A stretch of 64,000 nt of DNA. It comes from Heterotrichella gracilis (Eukaryota; Sar; Xanthophyceae; Tribonematales; Xanthonemataceae). The notes beneath the pieces were generated by a model that did no database searches, was not told where the DNA came from, and saw nothing but the letters and a program-made list of their open reading frames with translations. Shown one piece after another: positions 11,128 through 26,400 of the stretch. The translations under genes were made by a program, and so were the position numbers. Each line of letters begins with the position of its first letter. Position 1 is the first letter of the stretch. The stretch spans positions 103,555 to 167,554 of the forward strand of contig JAULBX010031702.1 of NCBI GenBank assembly GCA_032358255.1, read 5' to 3'.

Positions 11128-13889
11128 CTACATACTGGCACTCTTGACCCACTCGCGCTGCGCCACCCCCTCGCCCTCCTCAGCCTCTCGATGCTCGTCC
11201 CCTTGCTCCCTCCCCTCAGGGAACTGGCTCCTGTCCCCCAGCCGCTGCCCAATGTCAGCCAGGTACTGGGAGATTGCCAGCTGTGCCTCCTGCCACTCCT
11301 CCAGTGCGGTGTCCAGGTCAAAGTGGTGGGTGGTCAGGCAGTGCACAAGCTCCATGGCGTCCAAGACCGCCTTGTTGGTCCCTGAGATAAAGAGGAGGTG
11401 TCTTTTGGCACCCCATAAGGTATTGATGGCTGGTAATGTCTTTGCATCAATGGGAATGGCTGACTGCCGCATGCTGTGTGGGTACATGGCTATCACATGG
11501 AAGCCAGTTGATAGTGCTTCCTCTGGTTGCATGCATCCTTACTCTCTACAATCACGATTACATCATAAGAAAGGGCTTTAGGCTGACGGGGCAGCAGCAA
11601 TACAATCTCCCACCAATTTCAGATGTTGTAGACAATATCCCTCTCCCTTGCTTCCAAGAATGATCTCCCAGCATGTTCACCATCCACACCACACCACCCA
11701 TTGCATCCACACCACAGGGGAACATGTTGGTGCAACACCACAGGCACCCACCCACCTGCTGCGGTGTGTGGCCTGACGATGCACGCTGCGTCGCCCAGCA
11801 CCACCACCCTCTTGCCCAGCACCATGCGCTCCACCCGCATGTCCAGTATGGCCTGCACAAACAGCTCCTGGGTGGCCTCCACCAGGCGGCTCATTGCAGA
11901 GGGCAGCAGGCGGCGCGCAAGGGAGCGCTGGCGGGAAGCCACCTCCTCGCTGCAAAATAAAGGAGCCAGAGGTGGGTCGGATTTCTTAGAGTGGACACTG
12001 ACCAACAGTGCGCCGTGGCCGAGTCGCCTCAAATGTAATCCATTGTGTAGCATGCACCCATGGCCATATGAATCCATGCATTGCACTTGCACCCTGTCGA
12101 ACGATTCCATTTGCGGTCAGCGCCCCCCTCGCGGCTTGCACCTACCACATCTGCCCCCTCGCCAGGCTGTAGCCGTGCCTGCGGCCCTGGGCATCCGTCA
12201 GTATGTCATGAAGTTCGTCCGGCGAGTGGTTCCAGTACCACACCCAGTTGATGCGGCGGGCCCCAGGCTGGGTACTGCCGTCGGCGCCAGGGATGGGGTA
12301 AACAAGGATGTGTGTGCGGGTGCCCTGCAGGTGGATTGGGTGGAGGTGGGGTGTGGGGGATGAAACAGCATTGGGTCAATGCTTGCTGGAGTGCGATGCA
12401 GCAGTTGGGCTTGTGGGGTTTGACCCAGGCAGTCATTGCCCCATCATGAGCGCCTCCAGCTACTCAGCAGGCACAGGGTACTGCACATGTCCCACCACTC
12501 CCCAACATCCCTCACAAGGCCCACCACCACCCAGCTCCTGGTTTCAGCTACTGCTGCACACGGAAGGGTAACGCTGCCCTTGAGGGCAGACAGTGCCACA
12601 CCTGGGTGCAGCTAGTGCTCCACATGGGTGCATCTAGTGCTACAGCAATTGCCACTCACCTGGTACACCGTGAAGTTGTCCCCAAACAACGCCAGCAGAT
12701 CGGCATCTGTGTCACGCTCGTCCACACACCCCCGCCATGCCACGTAGCCCGCATACCGAGAAGCCACCTCGGGTGCAAACAGGCGGCGAACAAGAGACCC
12801 GGGCCTGCGCAGGAGGAGGGTGAACTTGGCGGGTGATGCTGGGTAGAAAGGCAGAAATTTGACTTGCATTACTGGCACTACAGCGTGTGCAAAGGTGGTG
12901 TCCTCCAACATCCTTGAGGAGTGGCACAGGTGCACTAGCACGAGAGGTGTGTTAAGCGCAGCGCACGATCCCTACCCGTCAGCACCGATCAGCAGGTCAG
13001 CAGTGTGCTCTTGCCCGTCAGCCGTTGTGCAGCAGACTCTGTCTCCCTCCTCTCGAACACCCGTCACCTCACTGCTGGTGTGGTATACCCGGTCAGGAAC
13101 CGCCTGGCGCAACACCCTTCACACACAGAGGAAAAAGTTGTTGGCCTTACTGTGGACCCAGCAAGTGTGACACACTGCCAGTTTGTTTACCCAGCTAACA
13201 AACCAACGACACACTGAGCACCCACCAGTCATGCTACTTTGGCAGAAGGCAGGCGTGTGGTACCTGTACAGCACGTCCCATGCAGTGAAGCGCTGCTTGC
13301 TGTTCTCCGAATGTATGACGTTTCCGTTGATGTCCACGTACTGCCTCCTGTGGCAAGCCACGCTCATGGCTTCCTGCATGCATATCAGGCCATGTCATCA
13401 CACGACTGTCGTCGCACGTTGCACAGATGGCCACGGTACTTGCAGCAAACGGCTTTTGGGTTGCCGTTACAAGCATAACCGTACCATATGGTGTCCTACT
13501 GTCACGTTCCTTGCAATGCATGGCTAAACAAACCTTGGTAGAATCTGGCATGCATGCATGCATCACAACACGCAAAACTCCACCTGATCTGTTACGTTGT
13601 ACGCTTCCAAGAAATTGAGCATGTCGGGTTGTGCCACGATGCCTGCCCCTTGGCTCCACATCTGCCCAGCGGCTCGCTCGAACACACTGACGTTTACCCC
13701 ACCAGCGGAGAGTGCGATGGCGCTGCACAACCCTCCAATGGACCCCCCAACTATTGCAGTGGTCATTGGTGGGTCCCTTGTCCCTGTGGCTCTCCTCGTA
13801 CGAGAAGTGGCAATGTTGTCGCGCGGGTACCGAGGTGCTGCCGCGGTGTACGTTGGGCCAATGGTAATCTGTTCCAGCTTGGACTTCAT
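11128..13889 (-). CDS. FAD-dependent monooxygenase (group A; 2,6-dihydroxypyridine-3-monooxygenase-like)
   Basis: The model has seven exons: 13889-13584, 13373-13264, 13116-12976, 12804-12660, 12324-12146, 11949-11756 and 11381-11128. They sum to 1329 nt (442 aa). The N-terminal Rossmann loop reads TAIVGGSIGGLCSAIAL and ends in the FERA acidic turn. The middle has LLIGADGPGSLVRR, the GADG-type FAD/NADPH motif. GDAACIVRPHTAAGTNKA is the second FAD motif, close to the family GDAAH-P-G pattern. The conserved NWVWYWN and LARGQM segments match DHPH-like flavoprotein hydroxylases, which hydroxylate N-heteroaromatic or phenolic substrates with O2 and NAD(P)H; the substrate here is unknown. A start at ATG 13766 would give 401 aa, the usual family length. 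The upstream ATG adds 41 Arg/Ser/Thr-rich residues that could be a targeting peptide. Confidence 0.88.
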
Positions 13890-14464
13890 AGTGAACAGCA
13901 CAACGATACAAGTTGAACTACAAGTTCTCAGCAGTCAACACACTGTCATAGCTTACAACCAAACGAAGTTTGCCTTCCAAAATTCTCCAAGTTGCCTGGC
14001 TTGGAGGCAGTTCGCAGAAAACGCAGCTCAAAAACGATGTCAGTCTGGAGTGGCACACTCCCCAGTGTGACACCTGAGAAGTACAACACCTGCTCAGCTG
14101 GCCGAGCGTGGGTGTCAAACCCTGTGGTTTGCCTTGGGCAATAACCCGGCGACGGCAGGGAATGCTTGTTTGCTGCCTTTTGGGTTTTTAAAGCCAAAGG
14201 AGCCCTTCCCTGCTGCCAGCAGTGCCTAATTGGGATCTTTGGGACCACTTCCATTGTCCTGTGACACACTTGTCACTTGCATGCTCTTACAGACGAAATA
14301 TTACTGGCACCATAGAGTGCTGCAGCAGTTGTTGCAGATGAAACAGTTTCTTCTGATGTACAAAGCTTCCTTAACAAAGTAGAGTTCCATTACCAAGCAA
14401 ATCGATATACAAGAAGTTCAGTATACAAGAGAGTACAACCCGATGGACCCATCAGAACCCTTCT
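13890..14464. other. intergenic region between the FAD monooxygenase 5' end and polyubiquitin 3' end
   Basis: No ORF with recognisable content. TTACA at about 14288 on the plus strand would be TGTAA on the ubiquitin mRNA strand, roughly 175 nt past its stop. It is a candidate polyadenylation signal by analogy with other green algae. Confidence 0.4.
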
Positions 14465-16687
<2,223 letters not shown>

Positions 16688-19600
16688 ATGCTTGGCCACA
16701 GCAGGCGCCTGTGGGTACTGGCAAGCCTGAGCTGCACAGGTCGGTTCCTGACTAGGAGTACATGCCGTGTAGATGGTTCCCAACTGTTGCTGTGTACAAC
16801 CCGAAGACGAATGGGTTGCAAACAACCAGCAATAACTTATCACGTAAGCCTTGCATTCGTGGGGAATCCACAGCAGGGGTCGATATCAACGACAACCCTA
16901 ATTTGCAGGGTTATTGTTAGCTTTGACCCAACCAACTACAGCAGCGCAACTACACAGTAGTGAGCACCAAAGTACTGCAGCAGCTACAAGTGCACAAGAC
17001 AGCATCCAGGTTGCACCAACACATCACGATGACAGTGACCAGCTACCTCCAGCCTTGCATTTTGAACGCCTGGGCGAGGAGCAGGTGGCAACGCACAGCA
17101 GCAGCTTTCAAAGGCAGCTGACAGCGGTGCACAGGCCAAGGAAACGAAAGGGCACACCCTCTGTCGCCACATGGACACAGCAGCAGAAAGTGGCAGCCAG
17201 CGACAGTGGTTCAGCTCTGCGTATCACCAGCACAGCCAGCACAGTTGAGGCCCCTCCCACCAAAAGGCCCTTCCAAAGCCACAGCCTGCAGGACAACTGG
17301 GAGCTGCCACTGCCAGGTGGGCGCCACAAGTCGCACGCCACCCGCGAGGAGAAGGTCGCTTACGCCAAAAGCTTGTTGGCAGACGTAAAAAACCTGCGCT
17401 CAAGCCACACCTGCATCGAAGGCCGCCTCCCGGAGCACAGGGTGTGCACGCTATTTAATGTGGCCATCTACAAAGGGGCGGTGTATTATGTCAGTGAAGA
17501 TGGCGAGGGGCCGCCACCGGTGCACATACGGCTGCGCTTTGATGTCCCATCCCCAAACTGGTTCAGCCCGACAGTCAGCAAGCCGGAGCAAGTGCCCTTC
17601 TTCACTGGTGCTGACCCGCAGCTTGAGGTGCAGGTATGGCTTGCATAGCATTGACAAATCACATGCTGAATATGCTGCTCTGCATCGCCATGTTCCCGCA
17701 TGCACACCAAGGATACCCACATGGCTGTTTGCCTCCTACCCACTTGAAGCCGCGCACAGCCATGCCTTGCACCCCGTGCAGGTGGTTGAGAACTCGCTGC
17801 TGTTCTACATCCCCGCCTTCAGCAACTACATGCACATGGTGGCGGAGTACGCGGCATCGCTGTTCGGTGTGGCGTGCAAGTACCTAGGCTACTGCCAGTA
17901 CAGGAGCACGTCCAAGCTGTGGGTGGTGCACCCCGAGGCAAGGGGGGATGGTGAGCAGAAATGGGCGGGGAAGGGATGCCGTTGGGTGGCAATACCCTGC
18001 CTGGGGGTGGCAATGCTGTGGGTTTTCATCCATACTGCCCATTGCACCTTTGCATTGCACTGAATATATTCTTACTGCAAAGAGATGATATTTTGTATTT
18101 GCTGTACAGTGTTGCTGGATGACAGTGAGCTACCACACCACAAGGCATGAACGGCAACATGTTCTTGTATCTTCACATCGCACTTGTGATGTGCTAGGGG
18201 CTGCCTATGGTTCAAATTGTGCCAGATTTTGATCACGGTAGTCAGTTCCGCCAGCCCCCCACCCACCCATCCGCATGTCTCCCTGCAGCGCCCGACCTGG
18301 GGATCAACGCAGCCCCCATCGAGGCCGCGCTGGGCTGCGTGGCGCCGGCGCGCTTGCTGCACCTCAGTGACCCCACCATCTCCTCAGCGGTGGTGGTGCT
18401 GCTGACGGCGGTGGTGGGCATCGGCCCCGACTGCACCGCCAACCACTACTGCGACCACCCCAACTCCAAGGTGTTGGAGGGGGAGCGCACGGAGCGAGAG
18501 CCCGCGCATGAGCGCCTCAATGTGCTGTGGAAGCGCGCCATCATGCAGGTGGGATGGTGGGCTTGGGTGGGGTGGTGGGCTTGTGATCGTGCCCTGGGTG
18601 AGGCGTATGCGCTGCCTGGTGCATGTGCCGCTGTTTACACACCCATACGTGCCATGCATAGGTTGTCCACATGCAGCCATGCAGTTCACTCCCATCCACC
18701 ACCAGCCCATCACCGCCAACGCCGCCGCACCCTTCCCACCCCTCGCGCCCTCACCCCCCCCCCCCCTGCCCCACAGTGCGTGGGTCTGGACCCGCTGGCC
18801 GCCGCCCCCACCCACCCGCCGGTGCTCACCGTCATCAACCGCCCCTACGCCGCGGGCCGCTCCTTCGTCAACGTGTGGGACCTGGTCCATGCGCTGCGGG
18901 CGCACTTTGACACCCGCGTGGATGTGCGCCTGCGCCATCTGGATGGGCTGAGCCTCGCGGAGCAGGCGCAGGTGTTCCACGAGACCTCCGTCATGCTCAT
19001 GGTGGGTGGCAGGCAGGATAGGAGGGGCAGGGAGTGCCTGTTTGGGTTGGTCCATATGCAGGGATGAGTGTGCTACATGCGGTATGTGCATGCAGGCGTT
19101 TTATTCAGTAGGTTGAAATTTGCCACCACCAGAAAGTCTGACAAAGAATCCCACTGCACTTGGGAGCTTGTCCATCATAGCTGCTAGTAGGTACAAGGAC
19201 ATACTGTGAGTACGTTAACAGCCCCAATCCATCTCTGGGTTGAATTGCGCCCCACGCGCCCTGCTTGTGCCCCACATTGCACCGCCATTGTGGCTGCACC
19301 TCACCGATCCCCTCCCCACCCCCCTCCCCTGCCGCCCAGAACCATGGCGCCGCCATGGCCAACTCGGTGTTCCTGCCACGCAACGCCGTGGTCATCCACT
19401 TCAACTCGCAGAGCTTCTACTACGACCTCAAAGCATGGGCGCAGGAGGCAATCGGCAGGTGGGTGGATAGAAGAAGGCGGGTGGGCGTGGCGCTGCAGGG
19501 AGACACCCCTTTACTAAAGGGCACAGTAGCGTTGCCGGGTCTGATGCCGCTGGGTCTAAAGGCTTTAGAGGAGAAATTCCCCTTCCTTTACCTGTCCTGC

Positions 19601-20386
19601 CAGATGGCGCCCCTTCAAAACCACCAATGGCACCCCCCCACACCTCTCACACACCGCTGCACCTCTGCCCCACGGCAGGTGGCACCACTTCAACATCACC
19701 ATCCATGCATTCTGTCTCCCCTCACCCCTCACACCCCTCTCCCCACGTCGACCCCCTGCCAGGTGGCGCCCCTTCAACATCGACGTCATGCATGTGGACA
19801 ACAGCGACCCCGCGCACATGGCCATGCGCTGGGAGGACATCATGGCCAGCCCTCACTGGCAGAACCTCACCGATGCCGACAAGCTGAGCTTCTTCCTCAC
19901 AAGGTAATGATAAGGGAACTAGGGGACCTGTAACATTTATGGAGAATGCACTGTATGAAGCTTATTACGTTCCCTACTTATGCGAGTTTACCTCGGATGT
20001 CCCAATGCTGGAGTGCTGATGAAGACACATGTTGAACGCACAAAGCATGTGGACCACTTTCTTCAAGGCCATTTTAATAGCACACACGTTACATGCAGAA
20101 GTGTGGTATTTTCCTCTCTGCCATCTCCTCTTCCTGGCAAACGCGCCTGGTCAAGGACAGGCTGCATAGTCATTGTATTATGTGTTTATATACATTATAT
20201 GTTTGTGTGTACCTCACCAGGCGCTGCCCCATGGCGCTGTCGGGGCCCGAGACCCACTTCGAGTGCACCTTCAAGTGGATGCACTACAAGCTCAACCTGG
20301 TGGTGGATGTGGGGGAGGTGGTGGGGCTGGCCGATGGGGCGCTGGTGGCGCTGGAGGGCAAGGGGGCGGGGAATGGCGATGGGTGA
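16688..20386 (+). CDS. GT61-family glycosyltransferase, type II Golgi membrane protein
   Basis: The model has eight exons: 16688-16739, 16909-17633, 17782-17950, 18289-18548, 18777-19001, 19340-19458, 19763-19903 and 20221-20386. They total 1857 nt (618 aa). Exon 1 is inferred: it joins in frame to give RRLWVLASLSCTGLLLAL, a signal anchor split by intron 1 and absent from exon 2 alone. A Ser/Thr/Gln-rich stem follows, then the DUF563/GT61 catalytic region with a ...NHGAAMANSVFLP segment (from about residue 478), the family HGAGLTN-type motif. GT61 enzymes (EOGT, plant xylosyl- and arabinosyltransferases) add sugars to glycans in the secretory pathway; donor and acceptor here are unknown. The C-terminus after that motif is longer than in many relatives. 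Confidence 0.85.
19598..19790 (+). repeat. three degenerate copies of the exon 7 acceptor region in GT61 intron 6
   Basis: A CCTGCCAG(G/A)TGGCGCCCCTTCAA-like segment appears near 19598, 19672 and 19756. Only the last copy (exon start 19763) reads in frame as RWRPFNIDV. The first copy lacks the G after CAG and the second has diverged downstream. Confidence 0.75.
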
Positions 20387-21198
20387 GCCTATAATTACTA
20401 TAGGCTATTATAGCTGGCAGTGCTTGTTTCTCCTTCCTCCGTCTTTTTTTGTTTTCGTCTCTTCTTCTTCCGCCTTCAATTTGATTTGAATGCAACTGTC
20501 CACATTGGATGCGCCATGTCATTCAACCGGGGAAGTTCAACATTATGGTCACCGTGGGCTTGCTTGGAAGTCCCTACTATATGATGCCAGGAACATATTA
20601 TGAACCACATATGGACTCAGAGTCTGTAACCAGCCTGGCCTCAGGATTCTTTACCAGCTGGGATAGATTCACCGCCATCTTCATTCTTGACAGAGAATTC
20701 TTAATGCATTGCAACCCATCAACTGCAGTCACATGATCTGTACTACAGCAACAGTGTTACGCTTGGGTTATCTTCGTGACAAGCTCAATCATCTATAGAT
20801 GTATTCACTTCAATTAAACAGCTTCCAAATTAAATTTAGTAATACAAATTCAATTGCACTGGCACACTCACTGAGTTGCTGTGCACGGTTTGTTCATTTC
20901 ACACATCACATAGATGAGAGATCTCACTGAATATATCAATTGCCATTGCTCAACTTGGACATAGTCTTTTATTAAAGACTACTCTGCTGACTCAAAACTA
21001 ACAGGTTGCAACAACATTTGTGGCCCATCTTGCGCAATTGCAGTTTGTGTTTCGTTCGTGATAAAAATCTATACATGGACTGTAAGAGACGGTAAACCTA
21101 TAGGTCAGTTCATGCGGCGCAAGAGGCCCGGCCGGCACCTCTTACATCCCTGCGCCTCAGCTGGCCCCTGCCCCCTCCACCCTCGGAACTGTCCTGGC
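20387..21198. other. intergenic region between convergent GT61 and YbaK-like genes
   Basis: AT-richer 3' flanks with no supported gene. TGTAA near 20625 (+) and TTACA at about 21142-21146 (TGTAA on the minus strand, about 55 nt past the YbaK-like stop) are plausible polyadenylation signals. A 69-codon ORF at 20530-20736 has no recognisable features. Confidence 0.45.
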
Positions 21199-22857
21199 TC
21201 AGTCATACGTGCAGTCGATGACCAGCGGTTGGTACTCCCTCACAAACTCCTGCGCGCTCATGCCCACCTTGAGGTCAACCTCGCCCGCGCCCAGGAAGAA
21301 GAAATCGGGGTCCAGCTGCGTGATGCGGTGCGACATGATGATGGGCAGGCGCTCGCGGATGGCGATGGGCGTCACCGCGTTGTGCTCAAAGCCCGACAGC
21401 TCGTCAGACACCTGAGGAAGAGATGCATCAACAGGGGTTTGAAATCCAATGCACAATTATCAGCATAAATTGACTTCCCATCCCATGCGGCAGCAGCATT
21501 CCCATGAATAGTATTTCCCATCCCATGCGGCAACAGCATTCCCATGCTTGAAGTAGTATAATTTGATTTAATTTCTGTTAGTAAAAGTCCACAAAGCAGG
21601 AGGAACCAAAGGAGACAGGGAACAAGAGGAAGGGAAAGAAGCAGAGCAGGGGCAGGAACCCAACATACGATAACACAAAGAGGAATTGGAAAAGCATTTG
21701 ACACCTGCTCTGGCGCCAGCCGCATGTTGAAGTACTGCTTGCCCAGACGCCCACCATTCAGCTTGTGGATGTAGTTCTTTATCTTGTCGGCGTGCAGTCT
21801 TGCAGCATACTGTGGGGATGAGATGGTTGGGATGGGGTGTCAGGCGGTAGAGTAAAGTTGCCGTGCCAGTGGTAGATGCAGCGCATTGGTACTTTAACGC
21901 ATCTTTGCCAATGCAACAAAGTGGCAATTCGGATATATTCAAAATCGTGCATGCATACATCTTGACCTGATGTCACATGCATTCCCGGCCAGCACCCCCC
22001 GCATCCAAAACCCTAAACCCTACACAGCCCCCTCACCTGCACAATGACCAGGTAGTACTTTGAGTTGGTGGGGTCCCGCCAGCCCTGCACGCTGGGGTGC
22101 GCGCGCGTGTTCTCCATCACAATGGTCTTGCACAGCTGCTCCACGCTGTCGGCTGCTAGGCAATCCCGCCGGAATTCCAGGGGCTCGTCGTAGTAGTTGG
22201 AGGGCACCCGCACAAACCTGTGTGAATTTAGGGTTTAGGGTTCAGGGGTACTGTGGATTCCATGGACGGAGGGACAGCTCTTTGCTCTGGGAGGACAAGT
22301 TACTGTGCAGTGACAGCCGTTGCTCAGCGGTGCGTTGAATTTTGGGAGTGTGTTGTGTTGTGTGAGGATTGAGCAGTAGTCAATACCCTTACCGGTGGTT
22401 TGTGATTCCGCGCTCGTTGAGCTCCACCGCTAGCCGCGCTTGCGTATCGCTCACATACCCTGCAGCACTGCCGTTGCTGGCTGGCGCGCTGCCGCTAGAT
22501 GTTGCAACCTCCTACAAGCCAGGTACAGGACGTCAATTCCATCCAGTTCGGCTTTTCCAGCTGGCGGGAATGAGAGCAGTGAAATGGCTAATGCATGCAT
22601 ATGTTACACCGGACCCGCGCACAGCATTTTGCACAAAGCCTGGGCATTGCAATTAGGCCAGCGTGTAGATCCCTTGCCTGGTTGCCTTGCTGACCAACCT
22701 TCTGCTCCAGCTGCCCTATTCTGCCCAGTATCGTTTGCTGCTTGGCTGCCAGTTGTGCCACCTCGCTGCCGCCCACTGCTTGCTCGATTCGGGACACCAC
22801 GGCGAGAACTGCATCGAACCTCGCAGCGAGGGCCGCCTCTGTGCTGCTTGGAGACAT
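21199..22857 (-). CDS. YbaK/aminoacyl-tRNA editing-domain protein
   Basis: The model has five exons: 22857-22699, 22511-22393, 22217-22037, 21809-21705 and 21411-21199, encoding 258 aa. Exon 1 gives an amphipathic segment rich in Ala, Gln and Glu that is likely a coiled coil (about residues 8-53). The rest matches the plant YbaK-type domain: RVPSNYYDEPLEFRRDCL, KTIVMENTRAH, NSKYYLVIVQYAARLHADKI, FNMRLAPEQ, GFEHNAVTPIAI, LPIIMSHRI and DFFFLGAGEVDLKVG. The bacterial relatives deacylate mischarged tRNA(Pro)/Cys-tRNA; the activity of the algal and plant branch has not been settled to my knowledge. The ATG at 22857 was chosen as the first in-frame ATG; the longer frame begins only with a TTG. The gene is divergent from WDR12. 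Confidence 0.85.
21472..21547. repeat. about 42-bp tandem duplication in intron 4 of the YbaK-like gene
   Basis: TTCCCATCCCATGCGGCAGCAGCATTCCCATG is followed directly by a second copy with one substitution (CAACAGC). It lies in the intron between exons 4 and 5 and does not copy a splice site. Confidence 0.8.
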
Positions 22858-23406
22858 GGCTGTGCTTGTCGCAGTTGAGTACACCAAGTTGCACAAGTTT
22901 GGCCAAAGTGCTAGGGTGGGAATTTCTTGTGTGGCTGGTCAGCGTCACCGTTGTGCGACGCGATAAACACTTCAGGTTGTGAAACTATTTGCTGCAACCA
23001 TAAAAAGATATGCAGACTGATAGAGCAACAGTGCTTTGCAAAGCATTTCAGTACTGAAGTTTGCTCCACTCGAGTGCCTGAAACCCTGTAGTGCGCATGT
23101 GTTATAAAGGTGTTCTGGGACAGGTTTGCAGAACAGTCCTGTCGCGCTGAAGTGCGCTTGTGTTAATTGCACTTTATACTCGTGAGTTCTTGCCGCTTGT
23201 GGCACAGATTGGCTGGCGGCAACATATGCACACAAGTCGGCGGCGAAGCATATGCATGCATGCACGGTGCATGCCTGATATAACCGCGTCTAACTCTCTT
23301 CACAGCTATTCAAACACGCATATAACTCTTCTATAGTAAGTTATTTGGCTTTAAAAGCAGTACACCTTCACCTGGGCGATAGCTGGCTAGCCACGGCAAC
23401 GCAACG
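22858..23406. promoter_or_regulatory. bidirectional upstream region of YbaK-like and WDR12 genes
   Basis: About 550 bp separate two divergent start codons. It contains a GCATGCATGCACGGTGCATGC tract (about 23250-23270) with a short 7-bp inverted repeat. No defined promoter element could be assigned. Confidence 0.45.
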
Positions 23407-26400
23407 ATGGCGGCAGAAGCAGGCGAGGGTGCCCAAATCACCTGCAAGTTTGTGACCAAGTTGCCAGAGGAGTTCAAAGTCTCAGAAGCACCGATCGTAC
23501 GTGGAACAACCTTACTGGCGCCCTGAACTCGCCTGTTCTCTGTCACCACCACTCGATTGCGCCCTGTCAAAACCACACCAGGCAGTGCAATCTGGGCACT
23601 GGCCTGCCTCCAGGCGCTTGATCACCCTAGTGCAACCAGGTTTCCAGTCGCTATTTTATCTGATTGTGACCTGATTCACCTGCAGGCTGTTCCAGCATCT
23701 GCCACCCGCTATGGGCTCTCCCAGGTGGTCAACCACCTGCTCCAGCAAGGTAGGACACGCCCCGCACACGCCTCCTGATGTGCACCACTGCTCTACCCAT
23801 TTGGCCACAACACATTTGGGCAACACAAATTGCCTCCATGGCTGCACGCTGCCTGTGTGTTTACGCTAGTACACAGCAGTGGTGTTGGCACAGCCCGCAG
23901 TGCTGTAAACACAGCGAGGCAGCATTCTGCAGACCTGCAACATCCATCGCCTACAACTAGATGCACTGAACCGCATTTCAGAAAGACCACTGCTGCCAGC
24001 ACCACATGGCTAACCGCCGGCTGCCCACTTGTACCCCCATATCCCTGCTGCCGCCTCACCCCCCTTGATCCCCCGCAGACCCTCCCCGCCCCTTTGACTT
24101 CCTTGTGCGGGGGCAGCTGGTGCGCCTGTCAGTGGCCCACTTCCTACTGGCCAATGACATCTCCATGGTGAGCGCGGGGCAGCGTCAGCGTGACTGAATG
24201 CATCTGCACAGCACAGCCATGCAATATCATGGTTGATATTGCTTTTTGTCATTATTGCTCATTTGTTGTCGTTGTTATGATTGTGCCTGGGCATGCCATG
24301 CGCACCTGCTAGTCAGATTGCACCGCCTCAAGCATTGCACCATTGCGATGATACCGCCATGAGCAATGGGAAAATCTGTCTGTACCCACCACTGACCAGT
24401 ATTCCCATGAATTCCAAGTTGCCAATCACTGGTTTTCACCGTGCTCTAGGATGAGCCTTCATGTGCTCATGTGTGCATTTGGCTTCCCCCTGCAGGAAAC
24501 TGTGCTTGAGATTGAGTACGTGCCCGCTGTGCTCCCGCCCAAGCCCACCTCGCAAGCGCAGCAGGACGACTGGTGAGGGGCAGCGGGTGCATGGCCTCGT
24601 ACAATGCTACGTGCATGTAATGTTACACCACAAAAGCACTTTGCATGGGAGTAGGGATAGCTGATGCACACATGACGACGAGGGGGCAGGAGCATGTGCA
24701 TTGCATGAAGCGACATGGAAGCTTGGAGTGCATGAGATGATGGGGCTCATGAAATGCATGCTCCGGTTGGGGCACATGGGACACATGAGGATGTAGAGGG
24801 ACATGTAGCAACACGCGCCCAGCAGGGGCAGCCATGATGCAGCATGGTAGCCATTCATGCTGGCACATCTTTTCAGCTATTGTTGGGCAGTAGCCATGCG
24901 TGGTGTCGCCACTGTGGTCGGCATGCTTCACGGCTGATCTGTGCCATGTGCTACTGCAGGGTGAGTGCCGTGGATGGCCGGCAAGGCAGCTTCATTGCCA
25001 GCGGGTCATTTGATGGGGCAGTGCGCATCTACACAGGTACGCCAATATATGCATCTGCGTGGTCAGATGCCGATGCACTCTCATCATACACACTTCAAAC
25101 CCCAAGTAAAACAATTCTGCAACTCGCTGCACATGCCATGCCTGAAATGCGCAGTGAGGCATGGCAACGCTGTGCCAGCACATGTGCCACCCTTGGTGTG
25201 TGCTGTCATATGCAATTTACCCCCTGACGTCCCCTGCTGCCACCTGCCCCTCTCAGGTGATGGCGAGTGCTCCACCAGCTTCAGGGCCCATCCCTCACCC
25301 ATCACTGCTGTAGCCACCTTGCACGATGACCAGGGCCCACTGCTGCTCACCGGAGGCCAAGACAACATGATCAGGTGGGTGGCAAGGGGGGCTGTTCAAT
25401 GCTCATTGAACCCCATCTTGGCTGCACGCCTGCTAGCGACTGCTGTACCCAGTCTCGGCCTATTGGCCTATTGGTCAAAATTCATGTGGTGTGCAAGGGT
25501 GGAGGTGACATGGCACTTGTATATGGATCAGTCATCATATGGCAAGGCCTGTGGCTCTCAAAAGAGCGGCAGTGTGTATCATGCCGAAAAGGATTTTCCT
25601 TTCCCTCCCTCTCCCAGGCTATGGCGCCTCCCTGGTCCCACCTCCGGCCCCTCCCCCAGCCCCTCCTGCCTAGCCACCTACAAGGGGCACATCGATAGCG
25701 TGGAGGCACTGGCTGTCAGCCCCTCGCAGCAGCGCATGTGCAGCGGGGGATGGGACAACACGCTACGCATGTGGCGCACTGGTAAGAGGATGGAGGCCTC
25801 ATGCGCGTGCGGTGCATTGGTAGGTAGTTAGGGGGCATAAGCGCATGGTGTCCGGGTAAAGGGATGGGAACACACACATGTATGTTGCAGGGCGAGACAG
25901 GTGGGCAGTACCTCCTGCACCGTCCGGTGCATGTATATGCAAAACCTGCCCTGTGTCTTCTTCTCACTCATCAGGTGGTTCATGGCGTACAAGTTAAGTG
26001 CATGTCCAATCAAGATGGAAAATAAAATTGCTGTACCTAGTCTAATATGTTGCCCTGCTCTCTCCCCCCCTCCAGGTGCCGAGGTGACCGCGCTGGTGCA
26101 TGCAAATGGCGCAGAGGACGAGGCGCAGGCCAAGGGGGCAGGCAAGAAGAAAAGGAAGACGGCGCGTGACGCAGCCAATGGCGGTGCTGTGGCTGTGGCT
26201 GTGGGTGCGGTGGAGGAGGAGTCCATCCAGCAGCTGAGCGGCCACTCCATGTGCATTTCAGGCGCTGACTGGACCATGGATGACACCATCTACACATCAT
26301 CATGGGACCACTCGGTAGGTGGAACGTTCCACTATTATTTTACCCTAAAGGTGGCTCATGGGCTGTGTGGACCAACAGGTGGCAAAGCCACTAAACACTA

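Noticed and set aside
13890-13911. Upstream start for the FAD monooxygenase at 13901
   Set aside because: That codon is GTG; the first in-frame ATG is at 13889 and the family-length start is at 13766.
22588-22896. Longer N-terminus for the YbaK-like protein
   Set aside because: The upstream extension begins with TTG rather than ATG; the first in-frame ATG is at 22857.
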